A stretch of DNA of 64,000 nucleotides, taken from Planctomycetota bacterium (lineage in GTDB: Bacteria; Planctomycetota; UBA8742; UBA2392). Where the stretch lies: contig JADLAK010000085.1 in assembly GCA_020848275.1 (NCBI GenBank), positions 48,080 to 112,079 of the forward strand, read 5' to 3'. Each line of letters begins with the position of its first letter. Position 1 is the stretch's first letter. A program made the position numbers and the translations under genes. Of the stretch, positions 52,631 through 62,300 are shown in pieces. The notes beneath the pieces are model-generated. The model searched no databases. It worked only from the letters and a program-made list of their open reading frames with translations, and had not been told where the DNA came from.

Positions 52631-52882
52631 CTACGAAGCTGATACGTTCTGGGTCTTTTCGCGGTAACGGAAAAGCGGGTCGGAAAGCCGCTTGTAGTCC
52701 TCGGCGCGCTGGTTGCGGTCGCGGATTTCGGCCGCAACGCGCTCGCGCTCGGCCTTGATGTCGGCTTCGCTTTCGATGCGTCGCATCAAAAACGTGAACC
52801 ACGCCGCCGCCGCAAGGCTGGGGAAGCCGATCAGGGCGACGACGAAGGTAAAGCGCTCAAGCCAATGGGCGATGTCGGGCAT
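52631..52882 (-). CDS. Small membrane protein with coiled-coil tail
   Basis: 83 residues: one membrane helix (FTFVVALIGFPSLAAAAWFT) followed by a charged helix (ESEADIKAERERVAAEIRDR). ATG at 52882. Unknown family; possibly a membrane-tethered adaptor. No clear ribosome site. Confidence 0.5.
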   Translation of the reverse strand: MPDIAHWLERFTFVVALIGFPSLAAAAWFTFLMRRIESEADIKAERERVAAEIRDRNQRAEDYKRLSDPLFRYREKTQNVSAS

Positions 52883-52966
52883 ATGACGTATCTACCTGAT
52901 CGGCAGGATTGGCCGGCGGCTGAAGGGTAAAGACGCATGGACGGGGGAATCCATGCCACGAACTTT

Positions 52967-53725
52967 CTAGCCTTGCCCGTCCACGCCCACGCGCTTCTGG
53001 AACTGTTTGAAATCCACGGGCAGGGCTTCGCTCTTGATGCGCTCGATGGCGTCGTAAACCGGGCCGCCGAGGTTGGCGCCGGAATAACACGCAAACCACA
53101 GGGACGAGTTGACTGAATAGCCGCAGAACGACGCCGGCGTCGTGCATTGCGCACGCAGCGTTTCCTCGGCCTGCGCGACTTCCTGGGCCGTGCGGTAGTA
53201 CAGTACAACCACGTAGCCAAAATGATCGTGCTTGTAGCTGTCCCTGTGCTTGAGCACGTAGCTGTAACTGCGCAGGGGATTGCCGGGCCGGGGCGGCGTG
53301 GTCCAGGGCACTGCGCCGCCGTTTTTGGCCGTCGCAAAGGCCGTCGCAACCGCGCTCAAGTCGTTGCTTTCGGTGATGTCGACGTTGGGAAAGGCCTTGA
53401 CCACGACGTCGATGCGTTCTTTGGCCTTGTTGATGGCCGATTCGAAATCGCCGACGTTTGCGACTTCTTCCTTTTCCTTGCGCTTTTGCTCGGCGCGGCC
53501 GGTGTTCAGGTTGCTGACGAGAAAATACAGCACCGTCACAAACGCAAGGCCCATGGCGATGAAGAAAACAACCTTCAGGATCGCCTTCTGGTCACTGCGC
53601 GGGCCATGCATAAACGCGGCGCTGACTTCGACTTCGCCGTCTTCGTTGACCGCCGGCTGCGGCGGGCGCGGGCGCGAGCCGCCGGGCTGTTTGAGGCGCG
53701 AGGTGGGCTGTCGTTGCGGCTGCAT
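52967..53725 (-). CDS. Single-pass membrane protein of unknown function
   Basis: 252 residues from ATG 53725 (GGAG upstream; the longer frame to 53779 is less likely). Pro/Arg/Gln-rich cytoplasmic N-terminus, one membrane helix (LKVVFFIAMGLAFVTVLYFL), a charged helix and a C-terminal globular domain with several Cys (LRAQCTTPASFCGY, LWFACYSG). No family recognised. Confidence 0.55.
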   Translation of the reverse strand: MQPQRQPTSRLKQPGGSRPRPPQPAVNEDGEVEVSAAFMHGPRSDQKAILKVVFFIAMGLAFVTVLYFLVSNLNTGRAEQKRKEKEEVANVGDFESAINKAKERIDVVVKAFPNVDITESNDLSAVATAFATAKNGGAVPWTTPPRPGNPLRSYSYVLKHRDSYKHDHFGYVVVLYYRTAQEVAQAEETLRAQCTTPASFCGYSVNSSLWFACYSGANLGGPVYDAIERIKSEALPVDFKQFQKRVGVDGQG

Positions 53726-53849
53726 GGGACTGCTCCGGGTGCTTTGCCTTGGGGCCGCGGTATTGTACGCTTGGATCAACGCCGGTGCGGGAATTATTCG
53801 TTAGACCGTGCCGTTGAGTTATGACGCAGGGCAGGGCAGGAGGTGACCG

Positions 53850-54098
53850 ATGTTGGCATTTGTGAATCTCGGGACGTGGGAAATTGTCGCGATCGTGGCC
53901 GTGGCGCTGCTGCTGTTCGGCAGCCGCCTTCCGTCAATCGCCCGCAGCGTGGGCAAAAGCATCGTCGAGTTCAAGAAGGGCGTAAAGGACGTGCAGGATG
54001 GCGTGGATGAAGCCGCCAAGGCGCCGCCCAAACTTGAAGACAAGCAACCCGTCACCGTCCAGAAGGTCGAAGAGAAAGCCAAAGAGCCGGTGGCGTAA
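53850..54098 (+). CDS. tatA: Sec-independent protein translocase TatA
   Basis: 82 residues. N-terminal membrane helix (WEIVAIVAVALLLFG), the Phe-Gly hinge in LLFGSRLP, and the amphipathic helix ARSVGKSIVEFKKGVKD define TatA/E; a polar Lys/Glu-rich tail follows. TatA oligomers form the pore of the twin-arginine pathway; the Tat-signal DUF1501 protein in this window is a likely substrate. CAGGAGG lies 6 nt before the ATG. tatB and tatC are not adjacent. Confidence 0.9.
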   Translation: MLAFVNLGTWEIVAIVAVALLLFGSRLPSIARSVGKSIVEFKKGVKDVQDGVDEAAKAPPKLEDKQPVTVQKVEEKAKEPVA

Positions 54099-54175
54099 CG
54101 CCCCCGCCCCTTGCGGCTGAATTCACCCTTAGTATCTTTCCCGTCCCCGCGGGTTGTCCCGCGCACGCTGTGCAT

Positions 54176-54262
54176 GCTTGGGTGGCGGAATTGGCAGACG
54201 CGCTCGTTTCAGGTGCGAGTGGCTTAACGGCCTTGTGGGTTCAAGTCCCACCCCAAGCACCA
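54176..54262 (+). tRNA. tRNA-Leu (anticodon CAG)
   Basis: Acceptor GCTTGGG pairs with CCCAAGC. D arm GGCGGAATTGGCAGACGC, anticodon loop TTCAGGT (anticodon CAG), a class II variable arm (GGCTTAACGGCC), T arm GTGGGTTCAAGTCCCAC, discriminator A and encoded CCA. The long variable arm is typical of tRNA-Leu. Confidence 0.95.
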
Positions 54263-54285
54263 TTATCAGCGGTCAGTAAAGGCAA

Positions 54286-54311
54286 CGGCCAACAAGTGTT
54301 GGCCGCTTTTG
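54286..54311 (+). terminator. Terminator of the tRNA-Leu gene
   Basis: CGGCCAAC and GTTGGCCG with a 4-nt loop, then CTTTTGTT, 23 nt past the tRNA 3' end. Confidence 0.8.
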
Positions 54312-54354
54312 TTCACCGACTACTTAATACCGACAACCGACCGCCGATAACCGG

Positions 54355-55227
54355 TTATTTCAGTTCCAGTGCATGTGCGGGCATTTCGTCGTTGGTCGCC
54401 GCGATGCCGTAGCCGTTCTTATCCACGACGATATAGCCGACCTCGTAGCCCTCGGGGAAGTTTTTCACCTCGGCCTCGGCCGCTTCCTGTGCGCTCATGC
54501 CCTTTTCCAGCAGCATATACACGCGCAAACTTCCGTGACGGCGAATCACCTCTTCGCCCGTGCCCGTCGCACATACAGCACCCAGCGGCCCGCAGTAAAT
54601 GCCCGCGCCCCACACCGGCGTGTCGCCTATGCGCCCGGGCAGCATCAACGACGTCCCGCCCGTGCTGCACGATACCGCAAACGTGCCGTCGGCCGCGCGG
54701 GCCACCGCCCCTATGGTCCCGTGCATCGCACCCGTGATGTCGCGGCCCTTCCACTTCTTTTCCCAGGGCGCGAGCTTCTGCGATTTCACGCGCTCAACTG
54801 CGGCCTTCCAGCGCGTCAGGGCGCGCTCCGAAATCATGTTGGCTTCGGGAAATCCGCGCGCGCGCGCAAAACGCGTCGCGCCGTCGCCGCAAAGCATCAC
54901 GTGCGGCGAGTCCAGCAGCGCATTAGCGACGCGAATCGGGTTTTTCGTGCTGCGCAAACACGCGAGGCTCGCGATGCGGCCGTCGGACGTGCCAAGCGAC
55001 GCATCGAGCTCGAGGGAGCCGTCGACGCGCAGGTTCGCCCCGGTGCCGGCGTTGAAACGCGGGTCGTCCTCAAGCACGACGGCGGCTTCGATCACGGCGC
55101 GCAGCGCCGCATCGGCCTTGCCATCCTTGAGGGTTTTCATGCCGGTTTCGCAGGCGGTGACGCAGCCGTCGTCGCGTTTTTCCTTGCGGTCGCCCACGCC
55201 GCCGTGGGTCAGGATGATGGGATTCAT
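54355..55227 (-). CDS. Isoaspartyl peptidase/L-asparaginase (Ntn hydrolase)
   Basis: 290 residues of the plant-type asparaginase family. The precursor would autocleave before the nucleophile T171 in AMHG-TIGAVARAADG. Other family blocks: GCVTACETG (20-29), DDPRFNAGTGANLRVDG (54-70), LELDAS, and STGGTSLMLPGRIGDTPVWG with the substrate Arg/Asp. All active-site residues appear present. It hydrolyses beta-aspartyl peptides from damaged or degraded proteins, and asparagine, in the cytoplasm (no signal peptide). It is slightly shorter than the E. coli IaaA (321). Confidence 0.86.
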   Translation of the reverse strand: MNPIILTHGGVGDRKEKRDDGCVTACETGMKTLKDGKADAALRAVIEAAVVLEDDPRFNAGTGANLRVDGSLELDASLGTSDGRIASLACLRSTKNPIRVANALLDSPHVMLCGDGATRFARARGFPEANMISERALTRWKAAVERVKSQKLAPWEKKWKGRDITGAMHGTIGAVARAADGTFAVSCSTGGTSLMLPGRIGDTPVWGAGIYCGPLGAVCATGTGEEVIRRHGSLRVYMLLEKGMSAQEAAEAEVKNFPEGYEVGYIVVDKNGYGIAATNDEMPAHALELK

Positions 55228-55324
55228 GTCGGTGGTCGGTTTTCAGTTGTCAGTTATCAGCAAAAGCAGCGGCCATAACATAGGTTTGCCGGGCCAACCT
55301 GGGCAACTGACTACGGGCTACCGA

Positions 55325-55870
55325 CTACCGTTTCTTTTTGCCGGCTTCGGGGTCGTTCAGGAAGACGCCGAGGATCAGGCCGTAGACGCCAAACGCGATC
55401 AAAAACGGCGCGAGGCGGCCCTCCCAATCCTGCTTGTTCTCCCAGGCTTTGCCCTGCGTAAAGGCATTCATCGGCGGGTTGCGCATGCCCTCGGGGAACT
55501 CGGGAATCTTGCTGGGCTCGATGCGCGCACCCTTTTGCAGCGAGCCGTCCGAAAGATGGCGCGCGTCTTCCGCCGCCGCGGCGGAACTCGCAAGCACCGT
55601 CGGCAGCGCCCAGATGAAGATCGCCGCAAGTATCAGGCCGAACAGCAGACCGCGCACGGGGCTTGGCATGTTCATGGCCGGGATGTTGGCGTACAGCCAG
55701 CCCAGGGCAAGTGCGGCGATCACGGTGATGCCGATGCCGGTGGAATAAGCCTGGTCCTTGGAAAACCAGGTGCCGATCCAGCCCAGAAAATTCAGGTTCA
55801 TCGTCCAAAGGATGCCGACGGCGAATAGCATCGCGACAAGGCCGACAAACAGGATGCGCGGCAACGGCAT
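55325..55870 (-). CDS. Four-helix membrane protein of unknown function
   Basis: 181 residues from ATG 55870 (GGAG 7 nt upstream; a frame from 55897 exists). Membrane helices: ILFVGLVAMLFAVGILWTM, STGIGITVIAALALGWLYA, GLLFGLILAAIFIWALPTV and a last LAPFLIAFGVYGLILGVFL. A soluble loop lies between helices 3 and 4. No family recognised. Confidence 0.6.
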   Translation of the reverse strand: MPLPRILFVGLVAMLFAVGILWTMNLNFLGWIGTWFSKDQAYSTGIGITVIAALALGWLYANIPAMNMPSPVRGLLFGLILAAIFIWALPTVLASSAAAAEDARHLSDGSLQKGARIEPSKIPEFPEGMRNPPMNAFTQGKAWENKQDWEGRLAPFLIAFGVYGLILGVFLNDPEAGKKKR

Positions 55871-55941
55871 GTGTAACTCCGGTTGATGTGACGACATTCC
55901 ATTATAGCTAGAATGCGCGCAACCGACGCAGAGGAGAGCCC

Positions 55942-56709
55942 ATGAAGACCTGCTTTCTGCTTGCCGCGCTGTGCAGTCTGTGCCTTGCGGTGGGCTGCTC
56001 CGGCGGCGCCAAGCCGATCACCGGATCGCTTGAGGACGCCTATCCTCAGTGGAAGGACGTCGCGTCGCTGACACCTTCGGCGGCGTCGGGCAAGGTCATC
56101 TTTTTCGAAAAGCAGCACGCCTCGAAAATGGCCTGCGTGAATTGCCATAGCTTCGACGCCGGCGACAAACTGTTTTTCGATGATGCGGACGGCATGGCAC
56201 GCGCGAGCATGAGCCTTTGGGACGTGAGCCATCGCACAAACATCAAGAGTAAAGGAAGCAGCAACGCCGCGCTTGGCGGCAACCACTGCGCCGTTAGTTG
56301 GCAGGGCGCGGCAGAGCCGGGTCTTTCGGCGCAGGAGCTCGCGGATCTGAACGCATTCCTGAAAACCGGCGGCGGCGCTGACCGCGCAACCAACTTTCCC
56401 TACGATTCGCAGACCTGGACCGTGCCCGAAAAAGTCACCGGCGGCGACGTCACGCGCGGCGGCGAGATGGTGATTAAATACTGCATCGCCTGCCACGGCA
56501 TTGACGACCAGCCCGCGAAATTCGGCAGCGTCAAACCCGTGATGAAGAAGGGTTCGCGCGGCGCCGACAAGCTGTTGAAAATCGCCAAGCGCATCCGCGA
56601 CCACGAAGAAAGCGGTACACGCACCAACCGCTTCATGCCGGGCTTCTCGGACCAGCGCATGCCGCAACAAGACCTGCTCGACATCCTGGCCTGGCTGGAA
56701 AAGAAGTAA
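55942..56709 (+). CDS. Diheme c-type cytochrome, lipoprotein
   Basis: 255 residues. Signal peptide with lipobox LAVGC19. Two heme c motifs: CVNCH (65-69) and CIACH (181-185); axial Met candidates are RFMPG and RMPQQ near the C-terminus. The two heme domains are joined by a helical linker. A periplasmic membrane-anchored electron carrier. Its donor and acceptor are not evident from the neighbours. GAGGAG precedes the ATG. Confidence 0.82.
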   Translation: MKTCFLLAALCSLCLAVGCSGGAKPITGSLEDAYPQWKDVASLTPSAASGKVIFFEKQHASKMACVNCHSFDAGDKLFFDDADGMARASMSLWDVSHRTNIKSKGSSNAALGGNHCAVSWQGAAEPGLSAQELADLNAFLKTGGGADRATNFPYDSQTWTVPEKVTGGDVTRGGEMVIKYCIACHGIDDQPAKFGSVKPVMKKGSRGADKLLKIAKRIRDHEESGTRTNRFMPGFSDQRMPQQDLLDILAWLEKK

Positions 56710-56733
56710 CACAGGAAATGACAAATACAGTAG

Positions 56734-57199
56734 GCCTCTCGCAAAGTTCGCAATGTCCGCAATAAACAAACGAAACTTCAAAGTCCTTGAGAACCGGATT
56801 GCCGCCGACGCGGTCGCCGTAGCGTATCGTATCCACAGCGAAATCGGCCCGGGTCTCCTCGAATCCGCTTACGCGCAACTGTTTTGTTACCTGTTGCGGC
56901 AGATGGGCCACAAGGTGGAGACGGAAGTTCCCGTGCCCATTGAGTTTGAAGGGTTGCGAATCGCCACAGGTTTTCGTGCCGATGTAATCATTGACGACGT
57001 CGTTATCGTCGAGCTCAAATCCGTCAGGGCCACCGAAGACGTCTTCCTGAAGCAGCTCCTGACCTATGTCCGATTGGCGAAAAAAGAGGCTGGGATTGCT
57101 CATCAATTTTGGCGCCGAAAGCCTTGACGGCCAGATCAAGCGTGTTGCCGTCGGCCTGCCTGAAGAATAATTGCGAACCTTGCGAACTTTGCGAGAGGC
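56734..57199. mobile_element. Inverted-repeat cassette carrying a GxxExxY gene
   Basis: The left repeat 56734-56763 starts GCCTCTCGCAAAGTTCGCAA; the right repeat 57170-57199 is its complement with 28 of 30 positions matching. The right copy also contains three tandem TTGCGAA-like units 9 nt apart. The gene between them starts inside the left repeat (ATG 56753) and stops at the edge of the right repeat (TAA 57168-57170), so the 466-bp unit is only gene plus repeats. No transposase, no obvious target duplication. A small selfish or domesticated element is inferred. Confidence 0.65.
56753..57170 (+). CDS. GxxExxY family protein (frame interrupted at an A6 run)
   Basis: GxxExxY family (signature G-P-G-L-L-E-S-A-Y at about 33-41), predicted to have a PD-(D/E)XK nuclease-like core: the FRADVIIDDVVIVELKS stretch gives Asp and E-x-K. 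The zero frame ends at 57127 (124 residues), but the family C-terminus continues in another frame: LGLLINFGAESLDGQIKR and on to a TAA at 57170. The frames join at the A6 run 57080-57085 if one A is removed. Either a real indel, a sequencing slip, or slippage on A6. The combined product is about 138 residues, the usual length. Confidence 0.75.
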
Positions 57200-57279
57200 A
57201 AGCAGTTGTGGCGTCGATAGCGCCTAGCAACTAACGCCTGTCTCGCTACGATGCTCCCCCTGATTTCGGGAGCATCGCC

Positions 57280-58989
57280 GTGGCAGAACCGCAGCAAGAC
57301 CAGAACGAATATCGCCAGATTCGCGCCGCCAAACGCGACGCGCTCGCCGCAATTGGCGTCAATCCCTACGCCGTGCGCACGCCCGCGCGCGAAGCCATCG
57401 CCAAGGTGCGCTTTGCCTTCGAAAGCATCGCGACCAAGGCCGGCGCGACCGCCGGCGCACCCACGCAGGACCACGGCCCGACGCTCGCGGCGCAGGCCGT
57501 CGCCGGCCGCGTGCTGGCCAACCGCGAAATGGGCAAGGCCGCGTTCATTGACGTGTTCGACGCCACCGGCAAAATCCAGGTTTACCTGAACAAGAAGGGC
57601 GTCGGCGACCGCGGCTGGGAAATCTACCGCAACCTCGACCTCGGCGATTTCGTCTGGGTCAAGGGCGACGTCCAGCGCACCCGCACGGGCGAGATTTCAC
57701 TCTTCGCCGCCGAAATTCAGTTCCTGACCAAGTCGCTTTCCGTGCCGCCGCTGCCGCGCGTGTACAAGGACGAGCAAGGAGTCGAGCGCAAGGCCGACTC
57801 GTTCACCGACACCGAGCTGCGCTACCGCAAGCGTTACCTCGACCTGATGGTCCACGAGGACGCGCGCGACCGTTTTGTCGCGCGTTCGCGCGCACTGACG
57901 GCCATCCGCGAATATCTCACCAAGCGCGGCTATCTCGAAGTCGAAACGCCGATGCTGCACGCCATTCCCGGAGGTGGACGCGCGCGGCCGTTCATCACGC
58001 ATCACAACACGCTGCACATGAACATGTATTTAAGAATCGCGCCGGAGCTATATCTCAAGCGCCTGCTGGTGGGCGGCTTTGAGCGCGTGTTCGAGATCAA
58101 CCGCAACTTCCGCAACGAGGGCGTGGACGCCACCCACAACCCCGAATTCACCATGATGGAGCTGTACGAAGCCTACGGCGACTACAACTCGATGATGGAA
58201 ATTACCGAGGGTTTGATACGCCACGCGGCAAAAGCCGTGCGGCCCGGCGGCGACCTCGTGTTCAAGTGGGGCGACGTCGAAATCGACATCGGCAAACCCT
58301 TTGCCCGCAAACGCTACGCCGACCTGTTAAAGGAACACGCGGGCGTCGACCTGCACGACGTCAAGGCCGTGCGCGAGAAAGCGCAATCCCTGGGCCTCGA
58401 ACTGACCGACGATCACTACAAGCTCGCCGACGCGCTGCTCGAAGCGACGGTGTTGCCGCAACTGGTACAGCCGACGTTCATGATCGACTACCCGACGGCG
58501 ATCTGCCCGCTGACCAAGGCGCGCGAGGACGACCCGCGCCTGTGCGAACGCTTTGAGATCTTCATCAAGGGCGTTGAGTTCGGAAATGCGTTTTCCGAAC
58601 TCAACGAGCCCGTCGAGCAGTTGCGCCGATTCAAGGAGCAAGTCGAGCGCGGCAATGCCACGCAAGACGTCGAAGCCCCAAAAGAAATAGATTTTGACTT
58701 TATCGAAGCCCTTGAAGCCGGCATGCCGCCCGCAGGCGGGGTTGGTATCGGGATTGACCGCCTGGTGATGCTGTTGACCGACACCCACAGCATCCGCGAC
58801 GTGCTGCTTTTCCCGCACGTGAAGCGCGACCACACGCAGGGCGCCGGCGGTGCAACCCAACGCGCGGAACTTGCGGCGGGGACACTGGCCGAGGAACTCG
58901 CCTCGCCTGAACTTCGCAAACTGGGCGTACAGTTGAAACCCCTGATCCTGCGCCTGCAGCAGATGATCGACGACGCGGAAAAGCGGTAA
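57280..58989 (+). CDS. lysS: Lysyl-tRNA synthetase, class II
   Basis: 569 residues. OB-fold anticodon domain at about 70-170 ([20 protein letters not shown]), then the class II catalytic core: motif 1 region YLEVETPML, motif 2 [20 protein letters not shown] plus [10 protein letters not shown], motif 3 [13 protein letters not shown]. It charges tRNA-Lys with lysine; a tRNA-Lys gene is about 10 kb away. About 60 residues longer than E. coli LysS, mainly an N-terminal extension and a C-terminal tail (after residue 525). Start GTG 57280 with GGGAG 9 nt upstream. Confidence 0.96.
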   Translation: MAEPQQDQNEYRQIRAAKRDALAAIGVNPYAVRTPAREAIAKVRFAFESIATKAGATAGAPTQDHGPTLAAQAVAGRVLANREMGKAAFIDVFDATGKIQVYLNKKGVGDRGWEIYRNLDLGDFVWVKGDVQRTRTGEISLFAAEIQFLTKSLSVPPLPRVYKDEQGVERKADSFTDTELRYRKRYLDLMVHEDARDRFVARSRALTAIREYLTKRGYLEVETPMLHAIPGGGRARPFITHHNTLHMNMYLRIAPELYLKRLLVGGFERVFEINRNFRNEGVDATHNPEFTMMELYEAYGDYNSMMEITEGLIRHAAKAVRPGGDLVFKWGDVEIDIGKPFARKRYADLLKEHAGVDLHDVKAVREKAQSLGLELTDDHYKLADALLEATVLPQLVQPTFMIDYPTAICPLTKAREDDPRLCERFEIFIKGVEFGNAFSELNEPVEQLRRFKEQVERGNATQDVEAPKEIDFDFIEALEAGMPPAGGVGIGIDRLVMLLTDTHSIRDVLLFPHVKRDHTQGAGGATQRAELAAGTLAEELASPELRKLGVQLKPLILRLQQMIDDAEKR

Positions 58990-59034
58990 CGAGCGGCGCG
59001 CAAGCAAGCGGCCTGATGCTCAGCTCCGGGCTCA

Positions 59035-59181
59035 TCAACGGCCGTGCGCCCCCCGGTGGCGGGCCCTTATGCTCGCTTCTGCTTTGGCGCGGGTTACGCT
59101 TGAGCCCACCTGTTTGTGCTTGTCGATATTGATGATCTTGTAGGGCCGCGGGCCCGCGCGTTTAATAATCTTGTAGGGCAT
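59035..59181 (-). CDS. Small basic conserved protein
   Basis: 48 residues from ATG 59181 (AGAAGGGAAC upstream). Lys/Arg/Ala-rich: PYKIIKRAGPRPYKIINIDK, then SSVTRAKAEASIRARHRGAH. Short proteins with the YKIxKR-GPxPYKI opening occur in many genomes without assigned function. A nucleic-acid-binding role is possible from the charge. Confidence 0.55.
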   Translation of the reverse strand: MPYKIIKRAGPRPYKIINIDKHKQVGSSVTRAKAEASIRARHRGAHGR

Positions 59182-59326
59182 GGCTCTGTTCCCTTCTGCC
59201 CAGCCCAAAGCCGCCCCACCCGGCACATCCATTCTCAACACAATAAGCTAAAAGCTAAAGGCTAAAATTTGTCGATTAGGATAGACCGGCTGCCCTCCCC
59301 GCGCGTTTACTTTTAGCCTGACCCGC

Positions 59327-62300
59327 ATGATCCTTTTCCGCGCTCTCGCCTTCCTTTGCTTCATCCTGCTGCTGGCGGGCATGGGCGTTTGGCAATTCGA
59401 CCACATCGCGCGCGCGCTGGCCGATGCGCCGGGCATGCCGGGCCTCGCATTCGTTCTGGCGGGCGCGCCGATTTTGCTCGCGGTCACCTGGTTCATTGAC
59501 GCCAAACTTCGCGGCAACGCGCGCATGATCGCCTTTGGCGTGGCGGGCCTGCCGGTGCTGCCCGCCACGGCGCTGATTGCCGGCGCCCTGCACGCCATCA
59601 TGGGCGGCGGCCACGGGCGGCGCATCTGGACTGTCGGCTTGACCGTCGGCGGCCTGATCGGCTTCAACATCGCCGTCGCGCTGCTTGGGGCATTGCTGGT
59701 CGCTGACGGCGCCGCGGGCCTGGCGCTTGGCGTGACCACGATAAAACTCGAATTCTTCCTCGTCGCCGACTACTTCCTGTGCCGCAGCGTCGTCCATTAC
59801 TTCACAAGCGGCGCAAGCGCGTTTGTCAGCCTGCGTTACCTGCGCCGCCGCGTGATCAGCCTGCTCTCGGTGATCGGCATCGCCATGGGCGTGTTCGTGC
59901 TGATTTTGGTCAACAGCGTGATGACGGGCTTCCAGACCGATTTCCGCGAGCAAGTGCGCGGCAGCCTGTCTCATTTGCTGGTCCGCTTCGATTCCGGCCG
60001 CCTGCATCCCTCAATGATGGTCAAGGACGAACTCGAGTGGGCCGAATACGTGCGGCGGCTCGAAAGCGACGACAAGCTTAAACCCGTCTGGAATACGCTG
60101 CTGGCCGATGCGATCAAGCGCTACCGCGACGACACCCGCGAGGGCAAACAACTCGCCGACGAAATCGACGGCCCCGAAGCCGACCCCGCCGGGCCGCAAC
60201 CCGCCGACGCATCCGAGAAATCGCTGCTGAAGCGCCTGCGCACGGGCCGCGGCGTGATTGCCAAAGTGCAGGAGTACTTGCGACAGGGCGGCGAACTCAC
60301 CACGCCGCGCGGCGTTTACCTTTACGGCAAGGCCCCGGCCAACGAACGCGAGCGCGAGGCGCTCGACGCCGAAATCCGCGAGGGCTGGTTCTACCCCGTT
60401 TTCCGCAAGCAGATGATGGAAGAGTTCGCGCGCGCCGAGCGCGTGCTGCGCGCCCACAAGGACGCGCAGGGCCAGTCCGACATCCAGGGCGTAAGCTGGC
60501 GCGTCTTCAGCAAGACCTTCATCGCACCCAAATACGTGACCGCCGACCTGCCGATTGCCGAGCTTGTCGGCGTCGACGTCAGCCACGAAACCGAAATCAG
60601 CGAACTTGGCCAGTACGTCGCCGCCGCCGAGGTCGAATCCTTCAAGCGCCGATACGTGCAGGCGCCGCTGCAGCAAATGCTGGGCGCGACGCTGGGCTTT
60701 GAAACCGCCGAAAGCTCCAAAGATTTCGGCCCGGTCGCTTTCAATTACACCGCGCAAGGCAAGGGCGATTCCTACCCACGCGACATGGCGCGCCAGCTCA
60801 AGCTTCGCCGCCTGACAAGTTCCGCCGACAAGGTGATGTGGAACGAGTTCGACGCCATCCGCTTCTGGCCGCAAACGCCGGGCAAACGCCTGTACGAACG
60901 CGCCAAGGCCGCTTACAAGGCCGCCGGCCGCACCGAGGACCTGCCGGGGCTGCGCAAGATCGTCGCCGAGGCAGAGCGCGACCTGCGCGCGATCATCGAC
61001 GCCGAGCTCGCCAAGGCTCCGCCCGCCACCGAGGAAGAAGCCGGCGGTCGCGTGGGCTGTATGTACATCCGCGACTGGATCCTCACGGGCACGGGCGCCA
61101 GCGACGCCATGATGCGCCGGCTGGTGCGCGAGTATCACGACCGCCTCGCCGAAATCTCCAAGGAAACCGACGTCCCCGAGGAACAGGCCAAGTGGGTCGG
61201 CGCGCTCTCGCTCAAGTTCCGCGACGCCACCGAGGCCGCGAGGGCCGAGATCACCGACCCCAAGGCCGATGAAGTCAAACGCGAAGAGGCGTTGCGCAAA
61301 CTGGTCGAGACTTACTCGGCGCTGGTCAATGGCGCGCTCAAGGAAACCGAAGAAAAAGGCTGGGAAGTCCACTTCAAACTCAAGGACAACCTCGACACTC
61401 GGCTCGACCCCGTCGAACAGTTGCCCTATTCGCCGCGCGCGTTTTTGCCGCGCCCGATGCCGCTGTCCTATGCGGCGGCATTTTTTGACAAGCGCGCCGG
61501 GACTGTCGCCGCCCGCCAGGATGCCTATCGCAAAGTGTTGCCGCTGCGCACCTCGATGGGCGACACGGAAACCGCGGCGGATTACCTCGCCCGCGCGACC
61601 AAAGAGGGCGAGCGCCCGCTGGACGGCAGCGCGCCGGGCGTGATTCTCGGCGACGCACTGGCGGAAAGCGCGCTGCTGGGCGGCGTGCAAGTCGGCGACA
61701 CGATTGCGCTGACAATCCCGCGCATTTACCGCGACGAAGACGGGCGGCTGGTGCCCAAGGCCATCGAGGCGCGTTTTGTCGTCACCGCGTTCTTCCACAG
61801 CGGCCTGTACGAGGACAACTTCGGCCGCATTTATTGCGACTTCGACGAACTGGCCAAACTGCTGGCCGACAGCGAGACGCGCTACACCGTCGGCGCGCGT
61901 TTTAAAGATTACTCGCCCTATGAGGGCGACAACGGTTCGGCCAAATTGAAAAAGGAAATTTCGGACACCCTGCGTCGCGAGCGCGTCAACTTCGTCAGCG
62001 TCGGCGTGTGGGAGGATGAAAAGCGCAGCCTGCTCGAGGCCGTCAACCGCGAGAAGGCGATCATCGGCCTGATCGTCGCGTTTATTCTGTTTCTCGCGGG
62101 AGTGTTGATCATCATCGTGGTCTACCAGCTCGTCAGCGAGAAGATCAAAGACATCGGCATCCTCAAGGCGCTGGGCCATTCGCCCTGGGGCATCCGCAGC
62201 GTGTTCATGTTCAACGCGCTGTTTATCGGGCTGTTTGGCGCGGCGATTGGCTGCGCAATGGGCATTGCGGGCTCGGAGTACCTCAATGTGATCGAAGATT

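Noticed and set aside
57078..57090. Programmed -1 frameshift at the A6 run in the GxxExxY gene
   Set aside because: The family C-terminus is in the +1 frame relative to the zero frame, not the -1 frame, so the usual A-AAA-AAG model does not fit.
60011..62179. Long minus-strand open frame (722 codons) opposite the permease gene
   Set aside because: It mirrors the high-GC plus-strand permease gene, has no family features and no ribosome site. The same applies to 62347-63741 (-), 49774-51093 (+), 51292-52758 (+) and 29347-30663 (+).
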